A stretch of DNA of 64,000 nucleotides from Fibrella aquatilis (GTDB lineage: Bacteria > Bacteroidota > Bacteroidia > Cytophagales > Spirosomataceae): assembly GCF_017353255.1 (NCBI RefSeq), contig NZ_JAFMYU010000003.1, forward strand, positions 124,001 through 188,000, given 5' to 3'. Within the stretch, counting starts at the first letter, position 1. Each line of letters starts with the position of its first letter. The position numbers and the translations under genes are program-made. Under the pieces are notes generated by a model that was not told the DNA's origin, searched no databases, and was given only the letters and a program-made list of their open reading frames with translations. Below, piece by piece: positions 38,113 through 46,939 of this stretch.

Positions 38113-39582
38113 ACTGATTACCTTGATCAAATCGCCCTGGTTTACGCGCTCGTCGGCCTTCAGGCTGTTCAACACACCCAATTCTTCCAAACGGCTGGCG
38201 GGCATACCCAACGTAGTCATGACCTCGCGGAATGTGCCACTGCGGGATGCTGTCTTCACATACACGCGGTCTGGTTTGCGATTCAGCTTCTCGGGGTCGG
38301 TGAGGGTGCGAAACCGTTCAGACACACTTTTGAAAGTGGGAAACCTGGCCGAAAAATCGGTAGCTGCGGCCAGTCCATGCAGGGAATAGATGGCGTTGTT
38401 GTGCTGAATGAGGTACGTGCCGATTTGCAGGGTGTTGGCGGCGGTCTGCTGGGTTTGCTGCTGCTGGGGTTGCCCCTGTTGCTGCGCTGGCTGTTGCTGC
38501 GAAATAAATACCAAGGCCGGATTACCGTTGATAGTGGTACGGTTGCTTTCTAACACCTTTAAATTCAGCTGCTTAACTAATGCCTGCGCCGCTTCATCGA
38601 GCGAGTTGCCGGGGGCGGGCATCAGGATCATGGCCGACTTGCCGTCTTTTGGACCCATCTGAAATTGGGCGGGCGAGTTCTGGTATTGCCAGCCGTTGGG
38701 CACCGGAAACTGAAATTTCAGTTCAGGGTGGTAGAACATATCGTTTTCAACGAAACCTTGCTTGGGGTCTTCGCCAAATACCAGCCCATTCACCAGTTTC
38801 AGGTACTCGTTGCGCCGAATGGCATAGTTGCCGGGGTTCTGCGCCTGATACTCTTTGGCCAATTGATTCACCCGCGTGAACCGGTTGCCCGGGTCGGGGT
38901 GGGTAGACATCATGTTGGGAACGGCCTGCCCCGAATTGTCCTGAATGCGCTTGATAGTCTGGAAGAAGCTGGCCATTTCGCGGGCATCATAGCCTATTTT
39001 GCTCGAATAGCCTACCCCAATCTGGTCTGATTCCGACTCATGATCGCGGCTGTATTTAAGCAGGAACAGACCCGCGCCCTGTTGCACTACCTGCCCCAGT
39101 TGCGGGTTATAAATGGCCGCCGCAATCGTGCCCAGGGTGCCAAACAACTGCTTGGTCTGCTGCCGGGCGGCGTGTTTGGCCGTAATGTGGCCAATTTCGT
39201 GGCCTAGCACCCCGGCAAATTCGGCTTCGTTGTTGAAGTGGGCCAGAATACCCCTTGTAAAATAGACATACCCACCCGGCACAGCAAAAGCGTTGACCAC
39301 TGGCGAGTCGACGATGTAGAATTGGTAAGGCAGGTCAGGGCGGTGCGAAATCTTGGCCATTGCTCTGCCTTTTTCGGTCATAAACGCCTGTAGTTCAGCG
39401 TTTTCGTACAAACCCATAGAGGCCACAATGGATGGGTGCGATTCTTTGCCAGTGGCGATTTCCTGCTCGGTCGACATCAGGCTGATCTCGCGTTTACCCG
39501 TTACGGGGTTGCGTGCGCAGGTAGAGAGCGTGAACAAGGCAGCCCCTAAAACAAGGGTGCGAAGGGTGGTGGTTAGATGCAT
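38107..39582 (-). CDS. M48 family metalloprotease lipoprotein
   Basis: Zinc protease of the BepA/LoiP kind that takes part in outer-membrane protein quality control. From ATG 39582 it has 491 residues (a TTG three codons upstream is less likely) with a lipoprotein signal ending LSTCARN. The zinc motif is VLGHEIGHITAKHAARQ (about residue 126-142), the third ligand lies in ESESDQIGVGY-like HESESDQIGVGYSSKIGYD (about 182). A Gln-rich linker (QQQPAQQQGQPQQQQTQQ) separates a C-terminal region ending ADERVNQGDLIKVI, similar to the substrate-binding tail of this group. Confidence 0.9.
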   Translation of the reverse strand: MHLTTTLRTLVLGAALFTLSTCARNPVTGKREISLMSTEQEIATGKESHPSIVASMGLYENAELQAFMTEKGRAMAKISHRPDLPYQFYIVDSPVVNAFAVPGGYVYFTRGILAHFNNEAEFAGVLGHEIGHITAKHAARQQTKQLFGTLGTIAAAIYNPQLGQVVQQGAGLFLLKYSRDHESESDQIGVGYSSKIGYDAREMASFFQTIKRIQDNSGQAVPNMMSTHPDPGNRFTRVNQLAKEYQAQNPGNYAIRRNEYLKLVNGLVFGEDPKQGFVENDMFYHPELKFQFPVPNGWQYQNSPAQFQMGPKDGKSAMILMPAPGNSLDEAAQALVKQLNLKVLESNRTTINGNPALVFISQQQPAQQQGQPQQQQTQQTAANTLQIGTYLIQHNNAIYSLHGLAAATDFSARFPTFKSVSERFRTLTDPEKLNRKPDRVYVKTASRSGTFREVMTTLGMPASRLEELGVLNSLKADERVNQGDLIKVISK

Positions 39583-39689
39583 GGGGTCCAATAACTGGTG
39601 AATGATACTGACACATCAACCCGCAAACATACCGAACCGGGTTAAAAAAAGAGTAACCGGCATTGCTGAGGTGCTGCGTGAGAAGTGAG

Positions 39690-39838
39690 TTTTGGACAGG
39701 ATTAGCAGAATTTCGGCGGTCCGCCGTTGCGGATTTATAGGATTTTCTTTTTGCTCTACCGATTAAATGTTGAGCAAAAAGAAAATCCTATAAATCCGCA
39801 ACGGCGGACCGCCAAAATCCTGCTAATCCTGTCCAAAA
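39690..39838. repeat. long inverted repeat, 67-bp arms, with shared GC core
   Basis: Arms 39690-39756 and 39772-39838 match at 65 of 67 positions with a 15-base loop. Each contains words like AGGATTT in loose 7- to 9-base spacing and the core GGCGGTCCGCCGTTGCGG. The outer end covers the last codons and stop of the CBM9 gene (39823), so that protein's FFGQD tail is encoded by the repeat. Confidence 0.92.
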
Positions 39839-40683
39839 AACATTTTTTTCTCCTCAAACCGGACGCGTGTGAAGCACTGAGGCATGTGTGTGTCATACAC
39901 GCCGTGTTTGTTAAAGGCCCAGGCCGGGTGCGGCTGGATTTCCTGCCCGGAGGGGGTTAGTTTCTGAAAACGGCCAAAAAACATGCGCCACTCGTCGCCG
40001 GGTTGCGGGGGTAGCGACCGGCCGTGGGCCAGCCAGGTCAGGCTTTGCCAGGGAATAGCTATTTCCAGCGTCCAGCCTTTGTCGACGTGGGTGGGGTCGT
40101 TGATCTGGCCGTCTACCTGTACGGCGGTTTGCAGGCCGGGCATGTCGTAGTCCAGAAAAGCCCACCGCAGGCCACGCGGGTGCCGCCCCCACCAAAACGA
40201 ATCGCCGGTACGGTCGTAGTCGCCGCCGAAGGTCATGGCCCTGGGCTGATGCACGTCGAACTGGGGCACGTCGAACCGCCCGCCCCGTTGGTAGGCATCT
40301 TTCCAGATAAAAAACACCTCGTAGATCGTGTTGAGGGCGTTGACCTCCAATTCGTAATAGCAGTCGCCGCCGTCGATAAACACTTCGAGGTCGTTGTCGA
40401 GAAACACAATGGCATCGCGCTCAGTCTGGGTGGCGGTCACAAACGGCTCTTCGGCCCAAAAGGCAATGTAGAGGTTGGTGTCGTCCCAAAGCGCCGCCGA
40501 ACGGGTGTCGTAAAAAGCGGGGCCGCCCGTCACCATATCGACAAACCGGGGCGATTTGAGGGCGTTTTGCCAGGCTGGTTTCGTCAGATCGCCGTCAATA
40601 ATGAGCGGGCTGTCTACGCGATGACAGCTGTACTGGCCAATCTCCGACTCAGGAATGCCGTGGTGGTAGTGAGGTGGTTCCAT
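39823..40683 (-). CDS. carbohydrate-binding module family 9-like protein
   Basis: Carbohydrate-binding protein of 286 residues from ATG 40683 (GTG 40716 would overlap ChrA). It has no signal peptide. Residues 20-130 form the CBM9-like jelly roll: IDGDLTKPAWQNA, AALWDDTNLYIAFWAEEP, and FLDNDLEVFIDGGDCYYELE, all family hallmarks. The C-terminal half (GWTLEIAIPWQSL, then WRMFFGRFQ) continues this domain. It starts 19 bp after chrA on the same strand. It probably binds a glycan, but no partner enzyme is adjacent. Confidence 0.82.
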   Translation of the reverse strand: MEPPHYHHGIPESEIGQYSCHRVDSPLIIDGDLTKPAWQNALKSPRFVDMVTGGPAFYDTRSAALWDDTNLYIAFWAEEPFVTATQTERDAIVFLDNDLEVFIDGGDCYYELEVNALNTIYEVFFIWKDAYQRGGRFDVPQFDVHQPRAMTFGGDYDRTGDSFWWGRHPRGLRWAFLDYDMPGLQTAVQVDGQINDPTHVDKGWTLEIAIPWQSLTWLAHGRSLPPQPGDEWRMFFGRFQKLTPSGQEIQPHPAWAFNKHGVYDTHMPQCFTRVRFEEKKMFFGQD

Positions 40684-40702
40684 CTGTCGAAAAGGGCTTG
40701 AC

Positions 40703-41923
40703 TTACAAGATGACACCCAGGCCTAGCCCGCCCAGAATAAGCAGGTAAGGGGGTATTTTGGTGAATTCGAGCAGCAATATCGTACCCGCCACCACGGCCA
40801 CAAACGGCCAGTGGGGGGCCATGGGTTCAAACAGCACAATGGCCGACGCCGCCGTGAGGCCAGTGGTGACAGCGTTGATGCCCTCCAAAGAAGCCCGCAC
40901 GGGGCGGTGGCGTTTGAGCTGATCCCAGAATCGGTAGACGAAGAAGATAAGAAACGTACCCGGCAAAAAGATGCCCACGGTAGCCACCAGGCTGCCCAGC
41001 AACTGCCCGTTGAGGCCTTCGTGGCGCATAGCCAGCGCACCTATATAAGAGGCAAACGCAAAAACCGGCCCCGGCACGGCCTGCACCAGCCCCAATCCCG
41101 ACAAGAATTCTTCGCGGGAGAGGTAATGCTTGAAGGCCACAAATTCGTTGTAGAGGATAGGCGTGAGCACTTGTCCCCCACCAAACACCAGGCTGCCGTT
41201 ACGATAGAAATTCTCGAACAGCCGCACGGGCATCCACTGCGAGAGTGCCCCCACCACAGCCGCTGTAATGAGCACACCCAGCCACAGCAAAAAATTAGCC
41301 CAGTGGATGTGCATCGGCTGGGGGGGCATTTTTTCGTGCTTGCGGTACGTGAGGGAGGTGGTCAGCCCGCCAATGGCAATGGCAATGGGCGTCATAAACG
41401 GCGACCGAAACACGTAGGCCGCCACCGCCGCCAGTAACGCCAGCATCAGCCCGGTCTGATTATGGATCACCTTGCGCCCGATACGGTAGCCCGCCACCAC
41501 CAGAAACCCCACGGCCATGGGTTGCACGTAGCGCATGAACGCCAGCGATCCGTTGTGCCGCTCTACGTAGGCAAAGCCAATGGCGGCAGCCGTCATAATC
41601 AGCACGGCAGGTAAACACCAGATCAACAGCGTGAGGTAAGCCAGGTTTGGCCCGCCAATTTTATAACCCAGGGCCGTAATCGTCTGCGTGGAGGTAGGGC
41701 CGGGCAGCAGCTGACAGAGTGCCGTTAGCTCCATGAGTTCTTCTTCCGTAAAGTACCGCCGTTTTGTCACCAGCCGGTCTAGAAACATAGCTAGATGCAC
41801 CTGCGGCCCCCCAAACGTGGTCACGGCAAGAATGAGCACATCTTTCAGAAAGATGATGTACCGAATCTTACGGACGGGGGGTAGGGTAGGGGCTAGTTTC
41901 AAGGGTCGGGGTTTGATGTTCAA
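40703..41923 (-). CDS. chrA: chromate transporter ChrA (two CHR domains)
   Basis: Membrane antiporter that exports chromate, 406 residues in the long two-domain form. Each half shows the CHR signature: TFGGPQVHLAMFLDRL with QLLPGPTSTQTI in the first, and FGGGQVLTPILYNEF with GLVQAVPGPVFAFASYIGA in the second; about ten membrane segments. No ATG opens this frame before residue 47; the only plausible starts are TTG codons at 41923 (inside a hairpin arm) or eight codons later. The unusual start and the adjacent hairpin suggest the repeat altered its 5' end. Confidence 0.88.
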   Translation of the reverse strand: MNIKPRPLKLAPTLPPVRKIRYIIFLKDVLILAVTTFGGPQVHLAMFLDRLVTKRRYFTEEELMELTALCQLLPGPTSTQTITALGYKIGGPNLAYLTLLIWCLPAVLIMTAAAIGFAYVERHNGSLAFMRYVQPMAVGFLVVAGYRIGRKVIHNQTGLMLALLAAVAAYVFRSPFMTPIAIAIGGLTTSLTYRKHEKMPPQPMHIHWANFLLWLGVLITAAVVGALSQWMPVRLFENFYRNGSLVFGGGQVLTPILYNEFVAFKHYLSREEFLSGLGLVQAVPGPVFAFASYIGALAMRHEGLNGQLLGSLVATVGIFLPGTFLIFFVYRFWDQLKRHRPVRASLEGINAVTTGLTAASAIVLFEPMAPHWPFVAVVAGTILLLEFTKIPPYLLILGGLGLGVIL

Positions 41924-42038
41924 GATTCAATGTCTAAGGTCTAAACGGTCCGCCGTCGCGGTTGCTCCGCGAACTACTGTAGCAAGCGGAGCAACCGCGA
42001 CGGCGGACCGTTTAGACCTTAGACATTGAACCTTGAAC
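41918..42038. repeat. 53-bp heptad-repeat hairpin with GC core at the chrA start
   Basis: Arms 41918-41970 and 41986-42038 differ at one position. Outer heptads are ATGTCTA and AGGTCTA, then the core ACGGTCCGCCGTCGCGG and TTGCTCCGC. The outer end overlaps the putative TTG start of ChrA, the other end touches the stop of the 2OG-Fe oxygenase. The same heptads and TTGCTCCGC recur at 59420-59508. Confidence 0.93.
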
Positions 42039-42995
42039 TTACTTTTTCAGTCCTAATTCCAACAGGCGCTCGTTCAAAAATTCGCCGGCGGTCATGTCTG
42101 AATAAAGTTTGGGGTTTTCCCCATTTACGCAGTCGGGCAGGCTGGCCAGGTTCATGTCGGCGCGGGGGTGCATAAAGAACGGGATCGAGTAGCGCGAGGT
42201 ACCCATCTTTTCGCGGGGCGGGTTCACCACCCGGTGAATGGTCGATTTCAGGCGGTGGTTGGTTAGCCGGTCCAGCATGTCGCCCACGTTTACGATGATC
42301 TGGTCAGGCAGGGCGGTAATCGCAATCCACTGCCCGTCGCGGCGGAGCACCTCCAGGCCGTCGGCCGAGGCACCCATCAGCAGCGTAATGAGGTTGATGT
42401 CGCCGTGGGCGGCGGCACGTACGGCCCCGTCGGGGGTGGTGTTGGGGTCGAGCGGGAAGTAGTGGAGTGCCCGCAGGATACTGTCGCCGTTGCGCACTTT
42501 GTCTTCAAAATAGGTTTCGGGCAGGGCCAGGTAGAGGGCAATGGCCCTCAGCAGGGTCTTGCCGGTATTTTCCAGAATGCGGTAGGTTGCCAGCGTGTTT
42601 TCGCTAAAATCGGGGTACTCGGTGGGCAGTACGTTGGCGGGCATATCACCTTCGGGTTCGGGCTGACCCACGTGGTAAAACTCCTTCAGATCGGCCACTT
42701 TAAAACCTTTGGCGGTTTCTTTGCCTTTGCCGATATAGCCGCGTTGCCCGTTGAGGTCGGGGCGTTCATACTTTTTCTTTACCTCGTCGGGAGCCGAAAA
42801 AAACGACTGCGCTGAGCTGTACAGCCGGGTGGTGAGGTCATCGGTGAGGCCATGGTTGCGGATGGCCACAAAACCGATGTTGGTGAAGGCGTTGCCCAGT
42901 TTTTGCACAAAATCAGCCCGGCGGGTGGCATCGTCCGACAAAAAATCGGCCAGATCGAGCGAGGGAATTTCGTTATAGTCAGATAAGTCAGTCAT
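42039..42995 (-). CDS. isopenicillin N synthase-like 2OG-Fe(II) dioxygenase
   Basis: Non-haem iron oxygenase of 318 residues from ATG 42995, 24 bases after a TACTTTTG promoter box; a longer frame adds nine residues. N-terminal DIOX_N-like part (FVAIRNHGLTD); core with iron ligands His and Asp in AAHGDINLITLL (about 193) and His in LKSTIHRVVNPP (about 250), and the 2-oxoglutarate Arg in SRYSIPFF. The family hydroxylates small metabolites. The substrate is not apparent, since neighbours are unrelated. Confidence 0.88.
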   Translation of the reverse strand: MTDLSDYNEIPSLDLADFLSDDATRRADFVQKLGNAFTNIGFVAIRNHGLTDDLTTRLYSSAQSFFSAPDEVKKKYERPDLNGQRGYIGKGKETAKGFKVADLKEFYHVGQPEPEGDMPANVLPTEYPDFSENTLATYRILENTGKTLLRAIALYLALPETYFEDKVRNGDSILRALHYFPLDPNTTPDGAVRAAAHGDINLITLLMGASADGLEVLRRDGQWIAITALPDQIIVNVGDMLDRLTNHRLKSTIHRVVNPPREKMGTSRYSIPFFMHPRADMNLASLPDCVNGENPKLYSDMTAGEFLNERLLELGLKK

Positions 42996-43019
42996 GACAG
43001 CGAGATGATTTTTTGGCTT

Positions 43020-43027
43020 CAAAAGTA
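43020..43027 (-). promoter_or_regulatory. -7 promoter box of the 2OG-Fe oxygenase
   Basis: TACTTTTG on the minus strand fits TAnnTTTG, 24 bases before the chosen start ATG at 42995, which it helps to decide. Confidence 0.6.
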
Positions 43028-43184
43028 CAAAAAGCGATGGAATGTTTCTGAACGGCCCCTAACCCAAACACTAGCCTGATAACTTGCGCCCCCAAAAAAC
43101 ATTACCAGATTATTACCTGTTTTTGGGATTGGTGGCCTTCCTGCGAGTACCTGCCACTACGCTGATTCCCTGGCCATTCAACGT

Positions 43185-44804
43185 ATGAAACAACGGTCTA
43201 TCGAAACGCTACATCCCAACGAGGTACCATCGCTGGCACTGATGCAGGCGGCACTCGATCAGTCGCCAACGGGCATCATTATCTATGAAGCCGTTCGTGA
43301 TACTGACCAGCGCCGTGCTCAGCACCAGCCACAGGATGCGGTGGAAGCCAACGACGAACGCCCCCCCATTCGCACCCTGCGGCTGGTGCTGGTCAACGCC
43401 AAAACAGAACAGACCCTGGGACTTAACCGGGATCAACTGCTGGGACACACCGTCGACGTGCTTTTCCCAGAGTCGATGACCACCAACCTGTGGGACATCG
43501 TAGGGCGGGTGATTGAGACTGGTCAGCCCCACCGGCAGGACTTTTTCTATCACATTCGCCGAAACAACACCGCCGCCTGGTACGACATGACCGTGAAGCC
43601 AGTGGGCGACGGCGAGCGGGCCGTGGTTTCGTTCACTGACGTGACCGAGCTGCGGAGTGCCCGCCAGGCGCTGCTGGGCGACTCGATCTTGTTTAAAGCC
43701 CTGTCGTCTACGGTGCCGGAGATGGGCGTGATCGTGACCGATTTTTTCAAGAAAATCATCACTGCCAGCGGCGTCTTGCCCGGCCTGCTCGACAACACCA
43801 ACCCCGACGAGTTGGCTGGCGAGATGCTGGAAAACATGGTACAGCCCGACTTTCGTGAGGACTGGCGTAACTACCTTGGCACGGCCCGCAACGGCGAAGC
43901 CCACTTTTTCTCCGACCACTGGGGGGGCTGGCGCAGCGAGGTCTACGTAGGGCCGGTGTTTAATGACGTGGGGGCCGTGGTGATGATTCTGGTAGTATTT
44001 AGAAACGTGACTGAGCAGTACCGGCAGCAACAGGCGCTCATTCAGAGCAACGCAGCCCTGCAACGGAGCAATCAGAGCCTGGAGCAGTTTGCCTACGTGG
44101 CCAGTCACGATTTGCAGGAACCCCTCCGCAAGATAAAATCCTTTGGCGACCTGCTGCGGTCGCAATACGGTCAGGCTATTGGGCAGCAGGGAGCAGATAT
44201 GATTGGCCGCATGCAGTCGGCTGCCGACCGGATGAGCACACTCATACAGTCGTTGCTGGCCTACGCCCGGCTTAGCGCCGAGCAGAAACAGCAGCCTGGC
44301 ATGGTGCACCTGGAAGACCTCTTCAACGACCTCATTGCTGACCTGAGCGTGCTTATTCAGGAGCGACAGGGGGTGGTTCGACTGAAACCGCCAATGCCCA
44401 TCATCCCCGGCGATCCGCAACAGTTGCGGCAGCTGTTTCAGAATTTACTTACCAACGCGTTGAAGTTCGTCCCCATCAACCGAACACCCCTGATTACCCT
44501 GTCGGCGCAAATTGTTGAAGGACCAAATGTGCCGAGTCTGGCCACCGCTGCCGACTCTATCTACGCGCTGATTAGCGTACAGGATAATGGTATAGGTATC
44601 GATCAGGCCAATTACGATAAGGTGTTTGGGTTGTTTAATCGCCTCCACGGGCGGCAGCAGTTCGAAGGCTCAGGTATTGGGCTGGCCACCTCAAAAAAGG
44701 TTGTAGAGAACCATAAAGGCACTATTTCCATCGATAGCGAAGTAGGCAAAGGCACCACCTTCAACGTGTATCTGCCCATGGAAATAAGCCCAGTAGGGGT
44801 TTAA
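43185..44804 (+). CDS. PAS domain sensor histidine kinase
   Basis: Two-component sensor of 539 residues without membrane segments, so cytoplasmic. Two PAS domains (about 12-165, ending VVSFTDVTE, and 170-285, ending VVFRNVTE), a short coiled region, a HisKA dimerisation helix with phospho-accepting His in YVASHDLQEPLRKI (about 308) and an ATPase domain with N box LLTNALKF, G1 box VQDNGIGI and G2 box GSGIGLATSKK, ending TTFNVYLP. No response regulator is next to it, so it is an orphan kinase here. The PAS ligand is unknown. Confidence 0.92.
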   Translation: MKQRSIETLHPNEVPSLALMQAALDQSPTGIIIYEAVRDTDQRRAQHQPQDAVEANDERPPIRTLRLVLVNAKTEQTLGLNRDQLLGHTVDVLFPESMTTNLWDIVGRVIETGQPHRQDFFYHIRRNNTAAWYDMTVKPVGDGERAVVSFTDVTELRSARQALLGDSILFKALSSTVPEMGVIVTDFFKKIITASGVLPGLLDNTNPDELAGEMLENMVQPDFREDWRNYLGTARNGEAHFFSDHWGGWRSEVYVGPVFNDVGAVVMILVVFRNVTEQYRQQQALIQSNAALQRSNQSLEQFAYVASHDLQEPLRKIKSFGDLLRSQYGQAIGQQGADMIGRMQSAADRMSTLIQSLLAYARLSAEQKQQPGMVHLEDLFNDLIADLSVLIQERQGVVRLKPPMPIIPGDPQQLRQLFQNLLTNALKFVPINRTPLITLSAQIVEGPNVPSLATAADSIYALISVQDNGIGIDQANYDKVFGLFNRLHGRQQFEGSGIGLATSKKVVENHKGTISIDSEVGKGTTFNVYLPMEISPVGV

Positions 44805-44920
44805 AATTTACGAATTATGAATTACGATGTACGGTTTATTGCTGACGCGTCAGCCCACTTTTGCGTAAGCTGACGCGTCAGCAATAAATCGTACATCGTA
44901 ATTCGTACATCGTAAATTTT
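44803..44920. repeat. 52-bp heptad-repeat hairpin between convergent genes
   Basis: Arms 44803-44854 and 44869-44920 pair with a few mismatches. Outer part is heptads of the ATTACGA type; the inner end of each arm is the palindrome GCTGACGCGTCAGC. The hairpin begins right at the kinase stop codon and ends at the SOD stop codon, so it may serve as a bidirectional terminator. Confidence 0.9.
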
Positions 44921-45618
44921 TAAGAAAACAGCTTCTCCACCTTATCCCAATCATACACGTTCCAGGCGGCGGCTACGTAGTCGGGGCGTTTGTTTTGGTA
45001 CTTGAGGTAGTAGGCATGTTCCCACACGTCGAGGCCCAAAATGGGGGTGCCTTTCTTTTCGGCGAGGGCCATCAGGGGGTTGTCCTGGTTGGGTGTCGAG
45101 ATGATCTCTACGTCGCTGCCGGTCTTGATAAGCCACACCCAGCCCGACCCGAAACGACCCGTGGCGGCCTTGGCCCACTCTTCCTTAAACTTATCGAATG
45201 ACCCGTATTTTTTGTTGATCGCGGTGGCCACGGCACCCTTGGGTTGCCCACCGCCCTTCGGCGACATGATGTTCCAGAAGAAAGTGTGGTTCCAGTGGCC
45301 ACCCGCGTTGTTGCGCACGGCGGCGGGGGTGCTGGCGTTTACGCTCTTCACCAAATCGTCGATGGCCATCTTGGCCATGTCGGTACCGGCCACGGCCTTG
45401 TTGAGGTTGTCAACATAGGCCTTGTGGTGCTTGCCGTGGTGGATTTCCATAGTCATCTTATCGATGTGGGGTTCCAGGGCACCGGCATCATAGGGGAGAG
45501 GAGCCAGCGTGAATGGCCCGGCAGGCTGTTGTCCCAGGCCACGGGCAAACCCAGCCCCGGCGGCGGTTATACCTAAGCCAGCCCCAAAGGCGAGCTTCAA
45601 AAAGTCAGCACGATTCAT
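44920..45618 (-). CDS. superoxide dismutase, Fe/Mn family, with export leader
   Basis: Dismutates superoxide. From ATG 45618 it has 232 residues. The N-terminal domain carries [14 protein letters not shown], the second metal His in [13 protein letters not shown] (about 113), and the C-terminal ligands Asp and His in [19 protein letters not shown]. Residues 1-30 ([20 protein letters not shown]) form a hydrophobic leader resembling a weak Tat signal, unusual for SOD and suggesting a periplasmic enzyme. Fe versus Mn cannot be decided; the GGGQPKG loop is common in cambialistic types. Confidence 0.92.
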   Translation of the reverse strand: MNRADFLKLAFGAGLGITAAGAGFARGLGQQPAGPFTLAPLPYDAGALEPHIDKMTMEIHHGKHHKAYVDNLNKAVAGTDMAKMAIDDLVKSVNASTPAAVRNNAGGHWNHTFFWNIMSPKGGGQPKGAVATAINKKYGSFDKFKEEWAKAATGRFGSGWVWLIKTGSDVEIISTPNQDNPLMALAEKKGTPILGLDVWEHAYYLKYQNKRPDYVAAAWNVYDWDKVEKLFS

Positions 45619-45740
45619 GTTGTCAGTTGTTTTTGATAAGACAAAAAAAGGCAGCAACAGGGCTGATTAAAGCCGTTTGCTGCCCTTCTCTGGGCAAATA
45701 ACACTGTTTTACCCGGCAAACCAAGCCTGGCATGGCTGGC

Positions 45741-46736
45741 TCAACGGCCCGGTGCGCTACCGAAGGGCTGCCCATTGCCGAAGCCACCATTACCGCCCGG
45801 TCCCCCAGCGTTTGACAGGCCACTGCCCGGCACCCGACCGGGTGTGGGCACGGGGTTGCGGCGGCGCGAAATGATCCGGTCGCCATCGCGAAGGGCGTTT
45901 TCTTCCACCGTTTTGTAGGGGTCCACAAAGCGGTAGGGCTTATACCAGGCCCGACGGATGTAGAAATACCACTCGAAAAATTCACCGCGCGGGTTGGCAA
46001 TCTGAATCATCCGGTTAGGGTTCTTGCGGTTGTCTTCGTCAATAGTCAGCTTGAAACCGTCGCCTACCAGCATCACGTCGGGAATTTTCGAGCGCATGTC
46101 ATAGGGGTTAGGTTCGTTGTTGTTCACGTCGAGCACAAACGTGACCACCTTGGTGTTGTTGCGGTCGCGTTCGGTGAGGTTGGGCAGGCGAATGAGGGGG
46201 TTGTATTTCCAGATTTTGTAAATCTTGGGCGGAATACGCTCGTAGGCTTCGTAGGCCCAGGCAATGAAATACGGCAGCGGAAAGGCCATCATGGCGCTGG
46301 TGAGTGGCCGCACGTTGCCGCGAAACTCCTGCGCGTTGAGCGAGTCGAACCATTTGGTGGTATAGGTCAGGAAAAAGAGCGTCAGGCTACCTACCAGCCC
46401 CACAATAAGGACCATAATGGTACCCATGAAATAGTCGTTGGGCTTCACCCACTTAAATACCGATGACTGCACGTTGGCGTGGATCATGCCCAGCAGCAGT
46501 ATCAGCGTCAAGGTGATAAGGTATACCCACAACCCCACATCAACGGTGGCGGGCAGGAGTTCATTAATAACAATGGCGTGGGCCAAAAAACCGACCAGGC
46601 CAAAGACCAGGATCACGGCCAGAAAATACAGGATCGTTGACCGTACGCCGGGCCGCGTAAAAAACCGCCCCTTCGCCTGATTGACGGTACTGGAAACGAT
46701 GGTCCGGGCTTCGCCGCCAAAATTGGGAGTGTACAT
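45741..46736 (-). CDS. multi-pass membrane protein, possibly TssN-like
   Basis: 331 residues with four to five membrane segments in the first half (about 35-55, 65-88, 104-125, 150-165), then a soluble part and a Gly/Pro/Asn-rich tail from about residue 285. EAYERIPPKIYKIWKYNP and the following beta-rich part recall TssN of the Bacteroidota type VI secretion system, but no other T6SS gene is nearby. I treat that as a suggestion only. Confidence 0.45.
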   Translation of the reverse strand: MYTPNFGGEARTIVSSTVNQAKGRFFTRPGVRSTILYFLAVILVFGLVGFLAHAIVINELLPATVDVGLWVYLITLTLILLLGMIHANVQSSVFKWVKPNDYFMGTIMVLIVGLVGSLTLFFLTYTTKWFDSLNAQEFRGNVRPLTSAMMAFPLPYFIAWAYEAYERIPPKIYKIWKYNPLIRLPNLTERDRNNTKVVTFVLDVNNNEPNPYDMRSKIPDVMLVGDGFKLTIDEDNRKNPNRMIQIANPRGEFFEWYFYIRRAWYKPYRFVDPYKTVEENALRDGDRIISRRRNPVPTPGRVPGSGLSNAGGPGGNGGFGNGQPFGSAPGR

Positions 46737-46819
46737 AAACTGGAATAGGTGTGTCTATATAACCACTAAACTCGATTGAATTACTGCCACACTAAGTAAC
46801 GAAATAAACGGGAGAAAAG

Positions 46820-46939
46820 GCAGTATGACAGTATGTAGTATGCAGTGGGGCTGCGGTCCGACGTCTCGGCGCCAGCACATCCTCTAGCGTTAGCCCCACT
46901 GCATACTACATACTGTCGAACTGCATACTGTCATACTGC
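46820..46939. repeat. heptad/octad-repeat hairpin with unequal arms
   Basis: Arms 46820-46852 (33 bp) and 46892-46939 (48 bp) are inverse copies, but the second holds an extra 15-base block that equals about two units. Units are of the GCAGTAT/ACAGTATG kind. The core GCGGTCCGACG lies in the loop. The arm covers the last codons and stop of the PgeF gene (46931). The unit-number difference suggests growth or loss of repeat units. Confidence 0.85.

Noticed and set aside
43209-44420. A 403-codon open frame on the minus strand opposite the histidine kinase
   Set aside because: The plus-strand frame has clear PAS, HisKA and ATPase motifs; the reverse frame has no domain and is a GC-driven shadow.
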